Shown here: piece by piece, positions 49,279-58,479 of the stretch
How positions within the stretch are numbered: the stretch's first letter is position 1
How the letters are laid out: the number at the start of each line of letters is the position of its first letter
NCBI RefSeq assembly: GCF_004138485.1
Contig: NZ_RYEV01000011.1
Coordinates: forward strand, 1 to 64,000
From: Peristeroidobacter soli
GTDB taxonomy: Bacteria; Pseudomonadota; Gammaproteobacteria; Steroidobacterales; Steroidobacteraceae
DNA length: 64,000 nucleotides
Reading direction: 5' to 3'
Notes under the pieces: model-generated
Database searches by the model: none
What the model saw: only the letters and a program-made list of their open reading frames with translations
Told to the model about the DNA's origin: nothing
Program-made: the position numbers and the translations under genes

Positions 49279-51810
49279 ATGAAAGTTCTGCATTCGGGCA
49301 TTCTGGCACCATGCATGGTGGCGACCTGTCTTCTGGCCGGGCCGTCAGGAGCGGCGACCAACCAAGTGCCGGCGCCAAGGATTGCGCTGAACATACCGGC
49401 TCAGCCGCTGAGCGACGCGTTGAACGTCCTGGCGCATCAGTCCAATGTCCAGGTGGTTTTCTATAGCGATGTAGGGCAGGGGCTGGCGGCCGAGAAGCTG
49501 GAAGGCTCGTTCACGGTCCGCGAAGCGCTCGAGCAGTTACTGGCAAAGACCGAGCTCACGTATGAGTTCGTCAACGATGATGTAGTCCGCATCCTGCCGA
49601 AGCAGACCACCGGTAACGCGATGCGCCGGATCTCGCAGGTCACGGAGCATGAGACTGCGCGCGCTGGGGGCGCCGCCGCCCTGAACATCGACGAGGGCGT
49701 CGAGGAAGTCCTGGTCTTCGGTACGCTCGAGAATCGGCTGAGTGCCGGCTCCAAATCGGGGTTGTCGCTGCGAGAAACGCCGAAGTCCGTGACCTTGGTG
49801 ACCCGCGAGCGCATCGAGGCGCAAAACCTGACATCGCTCAACGATGCGCTCAACCAGACCACTGGTGTCACGTTGAGCAGCTTCACCTCGGTCAGCACTT
49901 TCTTTTTCTCGCGCGGATTTCGAGTGCAGACCCTGCAGTTCGATGGCGGCGCGCCTGCCTACGATGGCGGTTATGGGTTGTTCCTCACGCCGGATACGGC
50001 GGTCTACGATCACATCGAGATGCTACGCGGTGTCGATGGCATGTACAGCGGTGCCGGCGAGCCGGGCGGCGTCATCAACCTGGTGCGAAAGCGCGCCAAG
50101 TCGATCCCACAAAGCAAAGTCAGTCTGTCCGCCGGCAGTTGGAATCGCTATCGCGGCGAATTCGATCTGACCGGTCCGATCACCGAGGATGGCCGCCTGC
50201 GTGGCCGCGTGGTCGCGGCCTACGAAGACAAGGACTATTTCTACGATCGGGGCGAATCGAACAAGTCGGTGTTCTTCGCCACCGGTGAGTACGACCTTAC
50301 CCCGAGCACGCTGCTGATCGCCGGGGCGAGCTACGAGCGTCGCAAGGAAGATGGCTATTTCACCTGGGGCTTCCCGCGCTACACCGACGGCCGGGCGCTG
50401 AACCTGCCGACCAGCACGGCGTTCAACCCGAAGTGGGCGCATTGGTATTTCACCAACCAGGAAGTGTTTCTACGCGCCGAACAGAAGTACGGCGACACGG
50501 GCGTCATCAAACTGAACATGACGCGCTTCGCGCAGAAGAGCGAGAACCGTCAGTTCATCAACTACGGCGGCGTCGAACCGATCACTCGCACCGGCACCAT
50601 CAGCTATGGCGGCGGGACGGACTACGACTCGGCGGAGAATCTGGTCGACCTGTCGTTCAACGGCACGCTCTCGCTGTTCGGGCTCGAGCATCGATATACG
50701 TTCGGTGCGGATTATTCGCAGGTCGACGGCGGTGGCCAGAAGGACTTCGATCTGCCGGGTTACGGCTATCCGGGCCCCGCGGTCGATGTATTCAATTTCG
50801 ATCCTGGCGCCTACCCGGAACCCACCGCGGTCCTCTCGGGGTACTACCCGGAGAACGGTCAAACGCAGAACGGTTTCTATGCCACGGTGGGCGTGCAGTT
50901 GGCCGAGCCGCTGCGCTTGACGCTGGGCGGTCGCTACGGCGAATACCGTTTCAAGCGGATTTATCGATCCGTGGCGCCTGATGGAACGTTCGGTGCGCCC
51001 GGCACCCTGCGTTATGACGACAGCAAGTTCATTCCCAGCGTGGCGTTGAGTTTTAACTTTGCCGAGGATTGGTCGGCCTACGCGAGCTTTGCTGAAACGT
51101 TCAAGCCGCAGGGGAACTTGCTGCGCGCCTCCGGCGGTTCGCTGGATCCGATCACCGGCGACAGTCTCGAGCTGGGTATCAAAGGTGAGATCGCAGGCGT
51201 CCTCAATGCGTCGGCGGCGGTCTATCGCATGACGCGCAATGGGCAGGGGGTGAGGGATCCCGCCTTCCCGCCGACGCCGGGAAATAACGGTTCGAGCTGC
51301 TGCTACGTGCAGCAGGCAGACATTACCAGTGAGGGTGTCGATCTCGAAGTCAGCGGCACGGTGGCCCGCGGCTGGCAGCTGTTTGCCGGCTACACCTTTA
51401 ACAGCAACCGTTACGAGGGCGACAGCAGAGGGTTGTACTCCGCGGGCGCGTACTTCCTCAACATGACGCCGAAGCACATGATGAAGATGTGGACGACGTG
51501 GCAGCTGCCGGGGGAACTGTCGCGTTGGACCGTCAACGGTGGCGTGCTGGCACAGACCGAAAGTTACGTAACGGGGACCGCGCTGACCACGCCTGGCGGT
51601 ACGACTTACGCACCGTACCGGTTTGCCCAGAGCAGCTATGCGATCGTGAACGCATCCGTGCAGTACGAGATCAGCGATCGCTGGTCCGTGGGCCTGTACG
51701 GCGACAACTTATCCAACAAGACGTACTACCAGACGCTGGGCCTGCCTTCTTCGGAAAATGTTTACGGCACACCGCGCAGCTACATGCTGACCCTGCGGGG
51801 CAACTGGTAG
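49279..51810 (+). CDS. TonB-dependent siderophore-type receptor with STN signalling domain
   Basis: An 843-residue outer-membrane receptor. Signal peptide (about 1-26), then an STN domain (about 33-100, PAQPLSDALNVLAHQSNVQV), a plug domain with LRETPKSVTLVTRERIEAQN and GGVINLVRKRAKS, and a 22-strand-type barrel ending in SYMLTLRGNW with a terminal Trp. The STN domain means that it signals through FecR to FecI as well as importing. FhuE/FpvA-like blocks suggest a ferric siderophore as ligand; this is inference. Divergent from fecIR and followed by a hairpin and a serine hydrolase gene. Confidence 0.95.
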   Translation: MKVLHSGILAPCMVATCLLAGPSGAATNQVPAPRIALNIPAQPLSDALNVLAHQSNVQVVFYSDVGQGLAAEKLEGSFTVREALEQLLAKTELTYEFVNDDVVRILPKQTTGNAMRRISQVTEHETARAGGAAALNIDEGVEEVLVFGTLENRLSAGSKSGLSLRETPKSVTLVTRERIEAQNLTSLNDALNQTTGVTLSSFTSVSTFFFSRGFRVQTLQFDGGAPAYDGGYGLFLTPDTAVYDHIEMLRGVDGMYSGAGEPGGVINLVRKRAKSIPQSKVSLSAGSWNRYRGEFDLTGPITEDGRLRGRVVAAYEDKDYFYDRGESNKSVFFATGEYDLTPSTLLIAGASYERRKEDGYFTWGFPRYTDGRALNLPTSTAFNPKWAHWYFTNQEVFLRAEQKYGDTGVIKLNMTRFAQKSENRQFINYGGVEPITRTGTISYGGGTDYDSAENLVDLSFNGTLSLFGLEHRYTFGADYSQVDGGGQKDFDLPGYGYPGPAVDVFNFDPGAYPEPTAVLSGYYPENGQTQNGFYATVGVQLAEPLRLTLGGRYGEYRFKRIYRSVAPDGTFGAPGTLRYDDSKFIPSVALSFNFAEDWSAYASFAETFKPQGNLLRASGGSLDPITGDSLELGIKGEIAGVLNASAAVYRMTRNGQGVRDPAFPPTPGNNGSSCCYVQQADITSEGVDLEVSGTVARGWQLFAGYTFNSNRYEGDSRGLYSAGAYFLNMTPKHMMKMWTTWQLPGELSRWTVNGGVLAQTESYVTGTALTTPGGTTYAPYRFAQSSYAIVNASVQYEISDRWSVGLYGDNLSNKTYYQTLGLPSSENVYGTPRSYMLTLRGNW

Positions 51811-51843
51811 GCAGCCGCGATTCCTGAGGCGAAGTCAAACAGT

Positions 51844-51863
51844 CGGGCGGCATTGGCCGCCCG
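51844..51863. terminator. Hairpin after the TonB receptor
   Basis: A perfect 8-bp stem, CGGGCGGC and GCCGCCCG, with the 4-base loop ATTG lies 33 nt after the receptor stop. There is no T-run, so a factor-independent terminator is likely but not certain; it may attenuate transcription into the hydrolase. Confidence 0.6.
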
Positions 51864-51887
51864 GCTCATTCCATTGCGGAAGGTGCT

Positions 51888-53408
51888 ATGAAATCCTGGC
51901 TGGGATCGTTTGTTTCCATCGCATTGGGCTCGGCCTTGCTGAGCCACGGTGCGCTGGCGGATCGCTTCGACGGCGTGCGGGAGGCGGTCCGCCGCCACAT
52001 GCAGGAGAAAAAGGTGCCGGGTCTGGCCGTGGCGGCCTGGCGGGACGGCAAGATTCTTTGGGAGGAGGGGTTTGGCTGGGCGGATGTGGAGAATCGCGTG
52101 GCCGCCACTGAGCACACGATGTTCTGTCTTGCGTCGGTATCGAAGACATTGACGGCCGTCGGTGTGATGACGCTGGTGGAGGCGGGCAAGGTCGATCTCG
52201 ACCGGCCGGCCAACGACTATCTCGGGCCGGACAAAATGAAATCCTGGATCGGCGATCCGAACGCGGCGACCGTGCGCCGACTCGCCAATCACACCGCGGG
52301 GCTCACCGGTAGCAGCCAGTTCTTCTATGGCGAGGAAGCCAGGCAACTGCCGTCGATGAGTCAGACCATCAGTCGTTACGGCATCCTCGTGGCGCCGGCA
52401 GGAGAGCGTTATCGATACTCCAACATCGGTTACGGCATCCTGGGTCATCTGATCGCGCAAGTGTCTGGAAAGAGCTATGGGGACTACATGCGCCAGGATG
52501 TGTTTCTGCCGTTGGGAATGACACATTCCTCGTTGAATCTCGCGCCGGGGCTCGAGAAACATCAGGCCGTGCGCTATGACTTCGACCGGAAGCCACTGCC
52601 GTTCTACGAATCCGCCGAGCCGGCATCGGCGTCGATCTATTCCAGCGTGCACGATCTGGCGCGCTTCGGACTGTTCTTTCTCAACAATCGGCAGGCGGAT
52701 CAGGCTGCCATCCTGAGCGCGCGGTCGATCGCGCAGATGACCGGGCAATTGGTCCCGCAGAATGCGCCTGTCGGCTCGGAGACCGCGAAATCCTACGGCG
52801 TAGGCTGGATGGTGTCGCAGGAAGGCGGCTATGAAGTTATCTGGCACGAAGGCTCGACCTCCGGTGTCGGCACGGCGCTGTATCTGGTTCCCGGGAAGAA
52901 GGCTGGCGTGGCGATTCTGTCGAATGCCGATGGCGGCGCGTCCGGCCTTCACTCCATCGTGCTCAAGAGCCTGTTGCCTGAGTGGCGCGAGCGAACACCG
53001 ATCGACAGCGCCGCACCCGTCCCCTCCGCGCCATCTCAGCCGAGCGCGCAGTTGACGGGCAAATGGCGAGGCATCGTGCAGACCTATGAGGGCGAGCAGC
53101 CCATCCAGTTGCAGATCCTCGGCACGGGTGATGTGCACATCCGTGTGGGCGGGCCGCCGAAATTCGCCGGCCGCAGCACGTTGCAGCAGGAGGCTCTGCT
53201 CAATGATGTCACTTTCAACAATGGCGCCCTGACCGGCACGTCGCTCGCGAGCATTGCGACGTCGGATACGCAGCGTCACCCATCGACCTTGTCGTTGCAC
53301 CTGCAACTGCGAGGCGACGTGCTCAATGGATATGTAAGTGCGGAGTCGATCTACGAGGGTCGGTGGGGCTATTCATTGCCGTACTGGGCGGAGCTCAGGA
53401 AACAATAG
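51888..53408 (+). CDS. Secreted class C beta-lactamase-like serine hydrolase
   Basis: A 506-residue protein with a signal peptide (cleavage near ALADR). The penicillin-binding fold motifs are present: SVSK with nucleophile Ser83 and Lys86, YSN at Tyr177, and the late HEG motif in WHEGSTSGVG. A C-terminal extension (about 385-506) forms a separate beta-rich domain. These proteins act as esterases, D-amino-acid peptidases or beta-lactamases. Placed 78 nt after a TonB receptor, it may process a siderophore or ester in the periplasm; this is inference. Confidence 0.9.
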   Translation: MKSWLGSFVSIALGSALLSHGALADRFDGVREAVRRHMQEKKVPGLAVAAWRDGKILWEEGFGWADVENRVAATEHTMFCLASVSKTLTAVGVMTLVEAGKVDLDRPANDYLGPDKMKSWIGDPNAATVRRLANHTAGLTGSSQFFYGEEARQLPSMSQTISRYGILVAPAGERYRYSNIGYGILGHLIAQVSGKSYGDYMRQDVFLPLGMTHSSLNLAPGLEKHQAVRYDFDRKPLPFYESAEPASASIYSSVHDLARFGLFFLNNRQADQAAILSARSIAQMTGQLVPQNAPVGSETAKSYGVGWMVSQEGGYEVIWHEGSTSGVGTALYLVPGKKAGVAILSNADGGASGLHSIVLKSLLPEWRERTPIDSAAPVPSAPSQPSAQLTGKWRGIVQTYEGEQPIQLQILGTGDVHIRVGGPPKFAGRSTLQQEALLNDVTFNNGALTGTSLASIATSDTQRHPSTLSLHLQLRGDVLNGYVSAESIYEGRWGYSLPYWAELRKQ

Positions 53409-53512
53409 GTGCGACTGTCACTTGCTGGCTGCCGACCAACTAGATTGATAGGGCCATCAGAACGCTTCAGCAAGCGATTCTGCAGCCCCTGTAGAGCGCC
53501 GGGAGAGAGTCG

Positions 53513-53704
53513 GTGGAATGCTCAACTTCTATCATCGAGAAGCGGCTTGACGACGGAATTTTCAGATACTACGCGGTCGAGGGCTTCAACTCGATCTGGG
53601 GCTACTTGAAGTCTGCCGCCCTCAAGGCCGGCGTCATCGCTCCGGGCCAGCGTGTCACGCTGCAGGGCTTGAAGCGTCGAGGTGTAACAGACACTAAAGG
53701 ATGA
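53513..53704 (+). pseudogene. Relic: C-terminal piece of a phage-type integrase
   Basis: One frame reads SAALKAGVIAPGQRVTLQGL followed by KRRGVTDTKG and a stop. This is the C-terminal segment of phage-type tyrosine recombinases just before the catalytic Tyr block, where the pattern is HGLKRRGVTDTxG. The tyrosine region and the rest are missing. It suggests a lost prophage or integrative element. From 53705 to 53955 nothing recognisable was found. Confidence 0.5.
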
Positions 53705-53955
53705 AAATTCAGCGAGAAAGGGTGCAGATTCGGCGTCCAATTTTATAGAGGCTTTCGCGTGTACTCCTCGAGCGCTCGTCCGGATTGGATGGAGGAAGAG
53801 TTTCACTGATTTATCGGCGATACCCGCTCACGCCATGGAAAAGCGGCCAAACCGCAAGTGATGGGATTCTCGAGCAGTGCGACGGCCTGCTCATTGAAAG
53901 TAAGGGGAGTTGCCTTACATTTGGAGCCTTAAGTGCTCTGAAGGAGGGTTCCCCA

Positions 53956-54207
53956 ATGTCGTCGCTTACCGTGACAACGAAGGGCCAGGTCACGCTCAAG
54001 CGGGACCTGCTGCAGCACCTTGGCGTCAAGCCAGGGGAGAAGGTCGATCTTGAAAAACTGCCAGGTGGAGAGCTTCGGGTGCGCGCGGCGCGGCCGGTCG
54101 GCAGCATCGACGGCTTCCTCGGACTGCTCGCGGGCAAGACGGACAAGGTCGCCACCATCGAGGAAATGAACGAGGCCGCCGCTGCCGGCTGGGCGGGCGA
54201 GCGGTGA
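53956..54207 (+). CDS. AbrB/MazE-type antitoxin
   Basis: An 83-residue swapped-hairpin DNA-binding protein: SSLTVTTKGQVTLKRDLLQH is the AbrB fold, followed by a flexible acidic tail (GLLAGKTDKVATIEEMNEAA) that would cover the toxin. The ATG at 53956 has AAGGAGG 8 nt upstream, decisive over a much longer open frame. It overlaps the toxin gene by 4 nt, the usual antitoxin-first layout; the pair probably regulates itself by binding upstream. Confidence 0.9.
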   Translation: MSSLTVTTKGQVTLKRDLLQHLGVKPGEKVDLEKLPGGELRVRAARPVGSIDGFLGLLAGKTDKVATIEEMNEAAAAGWAGER

Positions 54208-54602
54208 AGGTCACTGTCGATACCAATGTGCTCATCCGCGGTGTCGTGCGCGACGACACCAAGCAGGCCCGCGCCGCCGACAAGGTACTGAAGCAGGCAT
54301 CGCTGATCGCGGTCTCGCTGCCGTGCCTGTGCGAATTCGTCTGGGTGCTGCGTCGGGTGTACGGCTTCGACGCCGCAACGATCGCCGTCGCGATGCGCGC
54401 ATTGCTCGATACCGCGAACGTGGTCATGAACCGTCCAGCCATCGAAGCCGGACTTGCACTGCTGGCGGCTGGCGGCGACTTCGCCGACGGCGTGATGGCC
54501 TATGAGGGCGCCTGGCTTGGTGGCGACACCTTGGTGTCCTTCGACAAGAAGGCGATCGCGTTGTTGAAGAAGCAGGGCCAGGCCGTGCAACTGCTGTCCT
54601 GA
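54204..54602 (+). CDS. vapC: VapC-type PIN-domain ribonuclease toxin
   Basis: A 132-residue PIN-domain toxin. The acidic site residues are Asp6 in VTVDTNVLIR, Glu44 in LCEFVWVLRRVY, Asp92/Asp95 in GGDFADGVMA and Asp114 in LVSFDKKA. It should cut RNA and be neutralised by the AbrB-type protein encoded just before it. It starts with GTG overlapping the antitoxin stop. All key residues are intact, so the system looks functional. Confidence 0.93.
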   Translation: MKVTVDTNVLIRGVVRDDTKQARAADKVLKQASLIAVSLPCLCEFVWVLRRVYGFDAATIAVAMRALLDTANVVMNRPAIEAGLALLAAGGDFADGVMAYEGAWLGGDTLVSFDKKAIALLKKQGQAVQLLS

Positions 54603-54675
54603 GCGCGGACGACGGACTGATCGACAGCGATCTCACTGCCGCTGCTTATATCAGCCAGCCTGTGGCCGCGAGACG

Positions 54676-54689
54676 ATCAATTCGCCCCA
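54676..54689. repeat. 14-bp sequence also present at 43036-43049
   Basis: Second copy of ATCAATTCGCCCCA, about 75 nt after the VapC stop, in noncoding DNA. See the first copy for the comparison. Confidence 0.4.
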
Positions 54690-54806
54690 CACAGGCGATG
54701 TGCGAAGGCGGGGGCATTGCCAATGTGACTATCGTTGAGGCGCTGTGACGCGGAGTACGTAACGGACCGATATGATCGAGTGCGATCGCTCACAGGCGAA
54801 GCCGCA

Positions 54807-55867
54807 ATGAGCGCCGGGAATGTCGGCAGCTCGGCGGTTCGCGAAGGCTTCGAATTCGACGTGCCACGGCTGCACGCATGGATGTGCGACCATGTAGAGG
54901 ACTATCAAGGCCCTCTACGTGTCGAACAGTTCGCCGGAGGGCAATCCACCCTACTTATCGACTGATCACCCCGGACCGCAATTACGTCCTGCGGCGCAAG
55001 CCGCCCGGGCAGCTGATCAAGGGCGCGCACGCGGTGGAGCGTGAAGCGCGCGTGCTGAGGGCGCTCGCGAGCGTCGACTTTCCGGTCGCGAAGGTCCATG
55101 GACTGTGCACCGACGATTCGGTCATCGGTACTTGGTTCTACGTGATGGAGATGGTCGAGGGGCGTATCTTCTGGGATACCGCGCTCCCGCAAGTCGATCG
55201 CAGCCAGCGGGCCGCCTGTTTCGATGCCATGAATGCGACTATCGCTCGCCTGCACGGGCTGGACCACGAGACATTGGGACTGCGCGATTACGGACGGCCG
55301 GGCAACTATTTCGCGCGGCAGATTACCCGCTGGAGCCGACAGTACCAGAATGATGACGCTGCCGGTCGCGATCCGAACCTCGATCGGCTCGTCGAATGGT
55401 TGCCCGCGAATATTCCATCCGGAGAACAGACATGCCTGGTGCACGGTGACTTTCGGGTCGACAACCTGATCTTTCATCCCACCGAGCCACGGGTGCTCGC
55501 CGTGCTCGACTGGGAGCTATCGACTCTCGGTCATCCCCTCGCCGATTTCACTTACCACTCGATGATGTATCGCATGCCGCCGCACATCGTCACGGGGCTC
55601 GCGGGCAGGGATCTCGGCGCATTGGGACTTCCCACGGAATCGGACTACGTCGCTGCGTACTGCCGGCGTACCGGGCGAGCTGCCATCGCCGACTATGGGT
55701 TCTACATGGCATTCAACTTTTTCCGCCTGGCAGCGATCATCCACGGGATCAAGGGACGAATGATCCGCGGTACCGCGTCCTCTGCTCAGGCGAAGCGGCG
55801 CGTCGAGGTGCTGCCGGAGCTTGCGGCCCTGGCGTGGCGGCAGGCCAGCGGTTCAGAGCCTGTGTGA
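54807..55867 (+). pseudogene. Phosphotransferase (ACAD10-like aminoglycoside-kinase fold) with a frameshift
   Basis: From 54807 the frame reads an APH-family N-terminus up to RVEQFAGGQS; the family then continues NPTYRL. Here that continuation is only in the next frame, as HPTYRLITPDRNYVLRRKPP. One missing A near 54947-54948 explains it. After the shift, the rest is intact: VEREARVLRAL, VHGDFRVDNLIFHP (catalytic Asp), VLDWELSTLGHPLADF. Such kinases often accompany acyl-CoA dehydrogenases, absent here. It is either a recent pseudogene or a sequencing error. Confidence 0.85.
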
Positions 55868-56029
55868 TGGCTCGGTACGTGATCGTGGAGGAGACGGAGA
55901 GCGTGTCGTTCGCAAAATTCGATCCTGCCCTCGGTCGCGTAATGTCCATGTATGGACTCCAGATGCAAGCCTTCTACTGCCGCGTCGGGCCTGGGCGGTA
56001 ACGATTGACAAAATGAGCTGTTGCGGGGA

Positions 56030-56059
56030 GGGCGGCACTATCGGACTTCAGTGCCGCCC
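56030..56059. terminator. Strong hairpin between convergent genes
   Basis: A perfect 10-bp stem, GGGCGGCACT and AGTGCCGCCC, with a 10-base loop, lies in the 251-bp gap between the phosphotransferase and the convergent serine hydrolase. It probably stops transcription from both sides. Nothing else was recognised in this gap. Confidence 0.65.
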
Positions 56060-56118
56060 CTTGCTTCAACGCGAGTTGCGATCAGCGCGTCATCCTAAAC
56101 CGCAGGTGGTTTCCAGCC

Positions 56119-57195
56119 TCACTGCCGTGCGATCGCGTCCTCGATGAGAGGTTTCAGCGTCCGCTCGATCTCCGTGCCGAGACCCCGGTCGGAGCGCAGG
56201 TCGTCCAGTTGCATCCCTAAGATCGCGTAGTAGCCGGCGGTACGGTCGAGCCACGGTGTGAAGCCAAACACGCCGGGTGAGGAGATACTCGTGCAACCGG
56301 TCGCGGGCGTGGGGCATTCGAGCCAGGCTGTGAGGCCGTAGCGGGCTTCGCTACGAGGCGAAGTGCCGATGACGGCGTTCGGGTACGGCTCGATCGACTG
56401 AGTGTCGAAGATGCTCGCCGCCAGCAGCTGCGATCCTTGCCACCGGCCTTTGTCGAAGACGAAATGCAGCACGCGCTCGTAGTCGTTCATCGAAGCGCGC
56501 ATGCCGCCGGCGAGTAGCGGGTTGGTCGGCCGCGTATCGCGCCCCTGACGGGGCGCGGCGTAGTAAGCAAATTCCGGAGCCAACTGCAGGGGCTTGTGAA
56601 GCTGCTCGGCGAAGATGTCGTTCCAGTCGCTGCCCACTGCGACTTCAGCCATGAGACCGGCGACGTGCAGGTGCGTGCTGCCGTAATCGAACCGGCTGCC
56701 CGGCGCACCGAGCAGGTCGCGCTGGCGGATCTGCTCCACGCAGTCGACAAGCGCGATGTCGGGCTGGTACGTGCAGGCATGTTCCGGCTCGAGGCCGGAT
56801 GTAAACGAGAGCAGATGACGCAGCGTGATCTCGCCCTTCGTGCCGGTCCAGCCCAGCAGCTCGCCGGTCGTGGAGTCGAGCGACAGATAGCCCGCATCGA
56901 TGAGCCTGAATATCGTGACGCCGGAAACGAGTTTGGACGCCGAAGCGATCGGCACGCGCCGATCGGCGGAGAAGTCGCCATACATGCGCTCGAACACCTT
57001 GGTGCCCTCGCGATCGTACACAGCGAGACCCATCGGCACTTGGTGTGTCGTATAAGCAGCGCGAGCTGCATTGTCCACCTCCACGAATGCGGCGGGAACG
57101 GAAGGCTCCGACGGCGAGTTGTCGTCGCTGCCGCATGCGGCGAGCAACAAGATCGAAGATGTGAGTAACAGGCGACTCGCGGAGAAATTCTGCAT
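56119..57195 (-). CDS. Serine hydrolase lipoprotein (beta-lactamase fold)
   Basis: A 358-residue lipoprotein with lipobox LLLAAC at Cys21. The nucleophile motif is SASK with Ser85 and Lys88. The second motif reads YGS (FDYGSTHLHV) where most class C enzymes have YxN, a change also found in some esterase-like members. The C-terminal part has GFTPWLDRTAGYYAILGMQL. It should sit on a membrane facing the periplasm and hydrolyse an ester or amide. It is unrelated in detail to the larger hydrolase at 51888. Confidence 0.85.
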   Translation of the reverse strand: MQNFSASRLLLTSSILLLAACGSDDNSPSEPSVPAAFVEVDNAARAAYTTHQVPMGLAVYDREGTKVFERMYGDFSADRRVPIASASKLVSGVTIFRLIDAGYLSLDSTTGELLGWTGTKGEITLRHLLSFTSGLEPEHACTYQPDIALVDCVEQIRQRDLLGAPGSRFDYGSTHLHVAGLMAEVAVGSDWNDIFAEQLHKPLQLAPEFAYYAAPRQGRDTRPTNPLLAGGMRASMNDYERVLHFVFDKGRWQGSQLLAASIFDTQSIEPYPNAVIGTSPRSEARYGLTAWLECPTPATGCTSISSPGVFGFTPWLDRTAGYYAILGMQLDDLRSDRGLGTEIERTLKPLIEDAIARQ

Positions 57196-57356
57196 CGATG
57201 AAACCATCCAAGTGTTGAACGAGCTGCATAGAACGCGAGGGCGAGCAGTACGTTGACTGCGCGTCACGGTCACGGCGCAACTCGCAGCAATCCTGCAATA
57301 TTTGCTACTCGTGTGCGGTGATTCGATCACGACAGTTCGACGGTAAGGGGCTCGGG

Positions 57357-57818
57357 ATGTCTGGCGCATGTCATGAATGTGGAGCGACGCTCCCGGAAGG
57401 CGGAACGTGTCGCGATCTCTTCCATGCGCTCTTGCTGCTGGAATCGCAGATGCGCGGTGGGCCCGGAGAAACATCGCATTTTCTGGCCGTCAGCGGCTAC
57501 GTCCTGCAGCATCCGGAGGGAATGAATTACACCGCGGAGGCGCTTGCCGGGTCGCGCCGCTGCGTGGCCGACCGCCTTGCGGGGATCGTCACGATGGAAC
57601 AGATCCGCAACGACGTGCGACGTGCGGTGGACGGTTCGAAGCGGGTGACTCGACGCAGCGGCGATCCAATCATCCGGTGGCAAGTCTCGGCTTGGCCCAT
57701 GAATGTCGCGCACGTGTTGGCCGGCGGCGCGGAGGGCTATGCCAGCCGCGTCGAAGCGTGGGCGCGTTCGATCGTTCTGGCTTTGGATCAGGCGGGCGCT
57801 GATGCGGCTCGGCGCTGA
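57357..57818 (+). CDS. DUF5946-like cytoplasmic protein
   Basis: A 153-residue protein beginning MSGACHECGATLPEGGTCRD, a CxxC zinc-knuckle-like start with a third cysteine, followed by a helical region (LFHALLLLESQM, FLAVSGYVLQHPEG) and WPMNVAHVLAGGAEGYASRV. The pattern matches the DUF5946 family as I recall it; no function is known. The ATG at 57357 is chosen as it directly precedes the cysteine motif. It reads divergently from the hydrolase lipoprotein. Confidence 0.7.
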   Translation: MSGACHECGATLPEGGTCRDLFHALLLLESQMRGGPGETSHFLAVSGYVLQHPEGMNYTAEALAGSRRCVADRLAGIVTMEQIRNDVRRAVDGSKRVTRRSGDPIIRWQVSAWPMNVAHVLAGGAEGYASRVEAWARSIVLALDQAGADAARR

Positions 57819-57971
57819 CTCCAGCGACGCAATCGGCTCGATGCGGGCACGATCGGCCGAACAAATGCGACGGTCGCGCGGGCTCGGAGCGGGGGCCACG
57901 CTTCGCGCGCGGAATAGAATGGCTCGGCGAGAAGTGCAACACGCAACCTTCACCATACATGGGACTCGGAA

Positions 57972-58370
57972 ATGGATCGCAGAACTGCTATCTCGATGGT
58001 GGGGCTCGGCCTGGCTGCGACAGGGACCAGCGTCGCCGAAACCACTCCGTCCAGCGGCGGAATCAAATTGGTGATGCTCTACGGTCATCCACCGGACCCG
58101 GCAGAATTCGACAAATACTACCTTGGCGTACACATGCCGTTGGTCGCCGCCATCAAAGGTTTCCGACGAATGGAGGCGGCCAAATGTTTGCCGCAGGCCG
58201 ATGGCTCACCGCCCGCGTTCTACAGAACCTTCGAGATGTGGTTCGATAGTCCCGAACATATGGCCGCGGTGCTCGCCACACCCGAAGGAATGAAGGTGCG
58301 AGCCGACGTTGCCAATTTCACCACCGGAACGACCGTCACACGACTCGTTTGCAAATTGGATCGATGGTGA
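57972..58370 (+). CDS. EthD-family protein with Tat-like signal
   Basis: A 132-residue protein. The N-terminus MDRRTAISMVGLGLAATGTS has a twin-arginine-type signal. The rest is an EthD dimeric alpha-beta barrel domain: KLVMLYGHPPDPAEFDKYYL, HMPLVAAIKGFRRMEAAKC and the late FTTGTTVTRLVCKLDRW. EthD was found with ether-degrading P450s but most relatives are uncharacterised. Export is unusual for this family and worth noting. It is convergent with the lactonase-like gene. Confidence 0.82.
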   Translation: MDRRTAISMVGLGLAATGTSVAETTPSSGGIKLVMLYGHPPDPAEFDKYYLGVHMPLVAAIKGFRRMEAAKCLPQADGSPPAFYRTFEMWFDSPEHMAAVLATPEGMKVRADVANFTTGTTVTRLVCKLDRW

Positions 58371-58391
58371 GACAGGCCGAGTCCATCGCTG

Positions 58392-58423
58392 GAGCGCACG
58401 CCTGCGGCAGGGCCGGCGTGCTC
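58392..58423. terminator. Imperfect hairpin between convergent genes
   Basis: The bases GAGCGCACGCC and GGCGTGCTC can pair with a 2-base bulge around a GC-rich loop. The position, 20 nt after the EthD stop and between convergent genes, suggests a terminator. No T-run follows. Confidence 0.4.
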
Positions 58424-58479
58424 GATGAGCAGACCGATTCGCCTCCAATGGCGACGCTCGATCGGGCTAAGTAATGGCT

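Noticed and set aside
51780-53306. Minus-strand frame of 508 codons opposite the serine hydrolase
   Set aside because: No start signal or motifs; opposite strand has signal peptide and catalytic motifs.
53522-53806. Small minus-strand frame opposite the integrase relic
   Set aside because: No ribosome site or family; better explained as the reverse of the relic.
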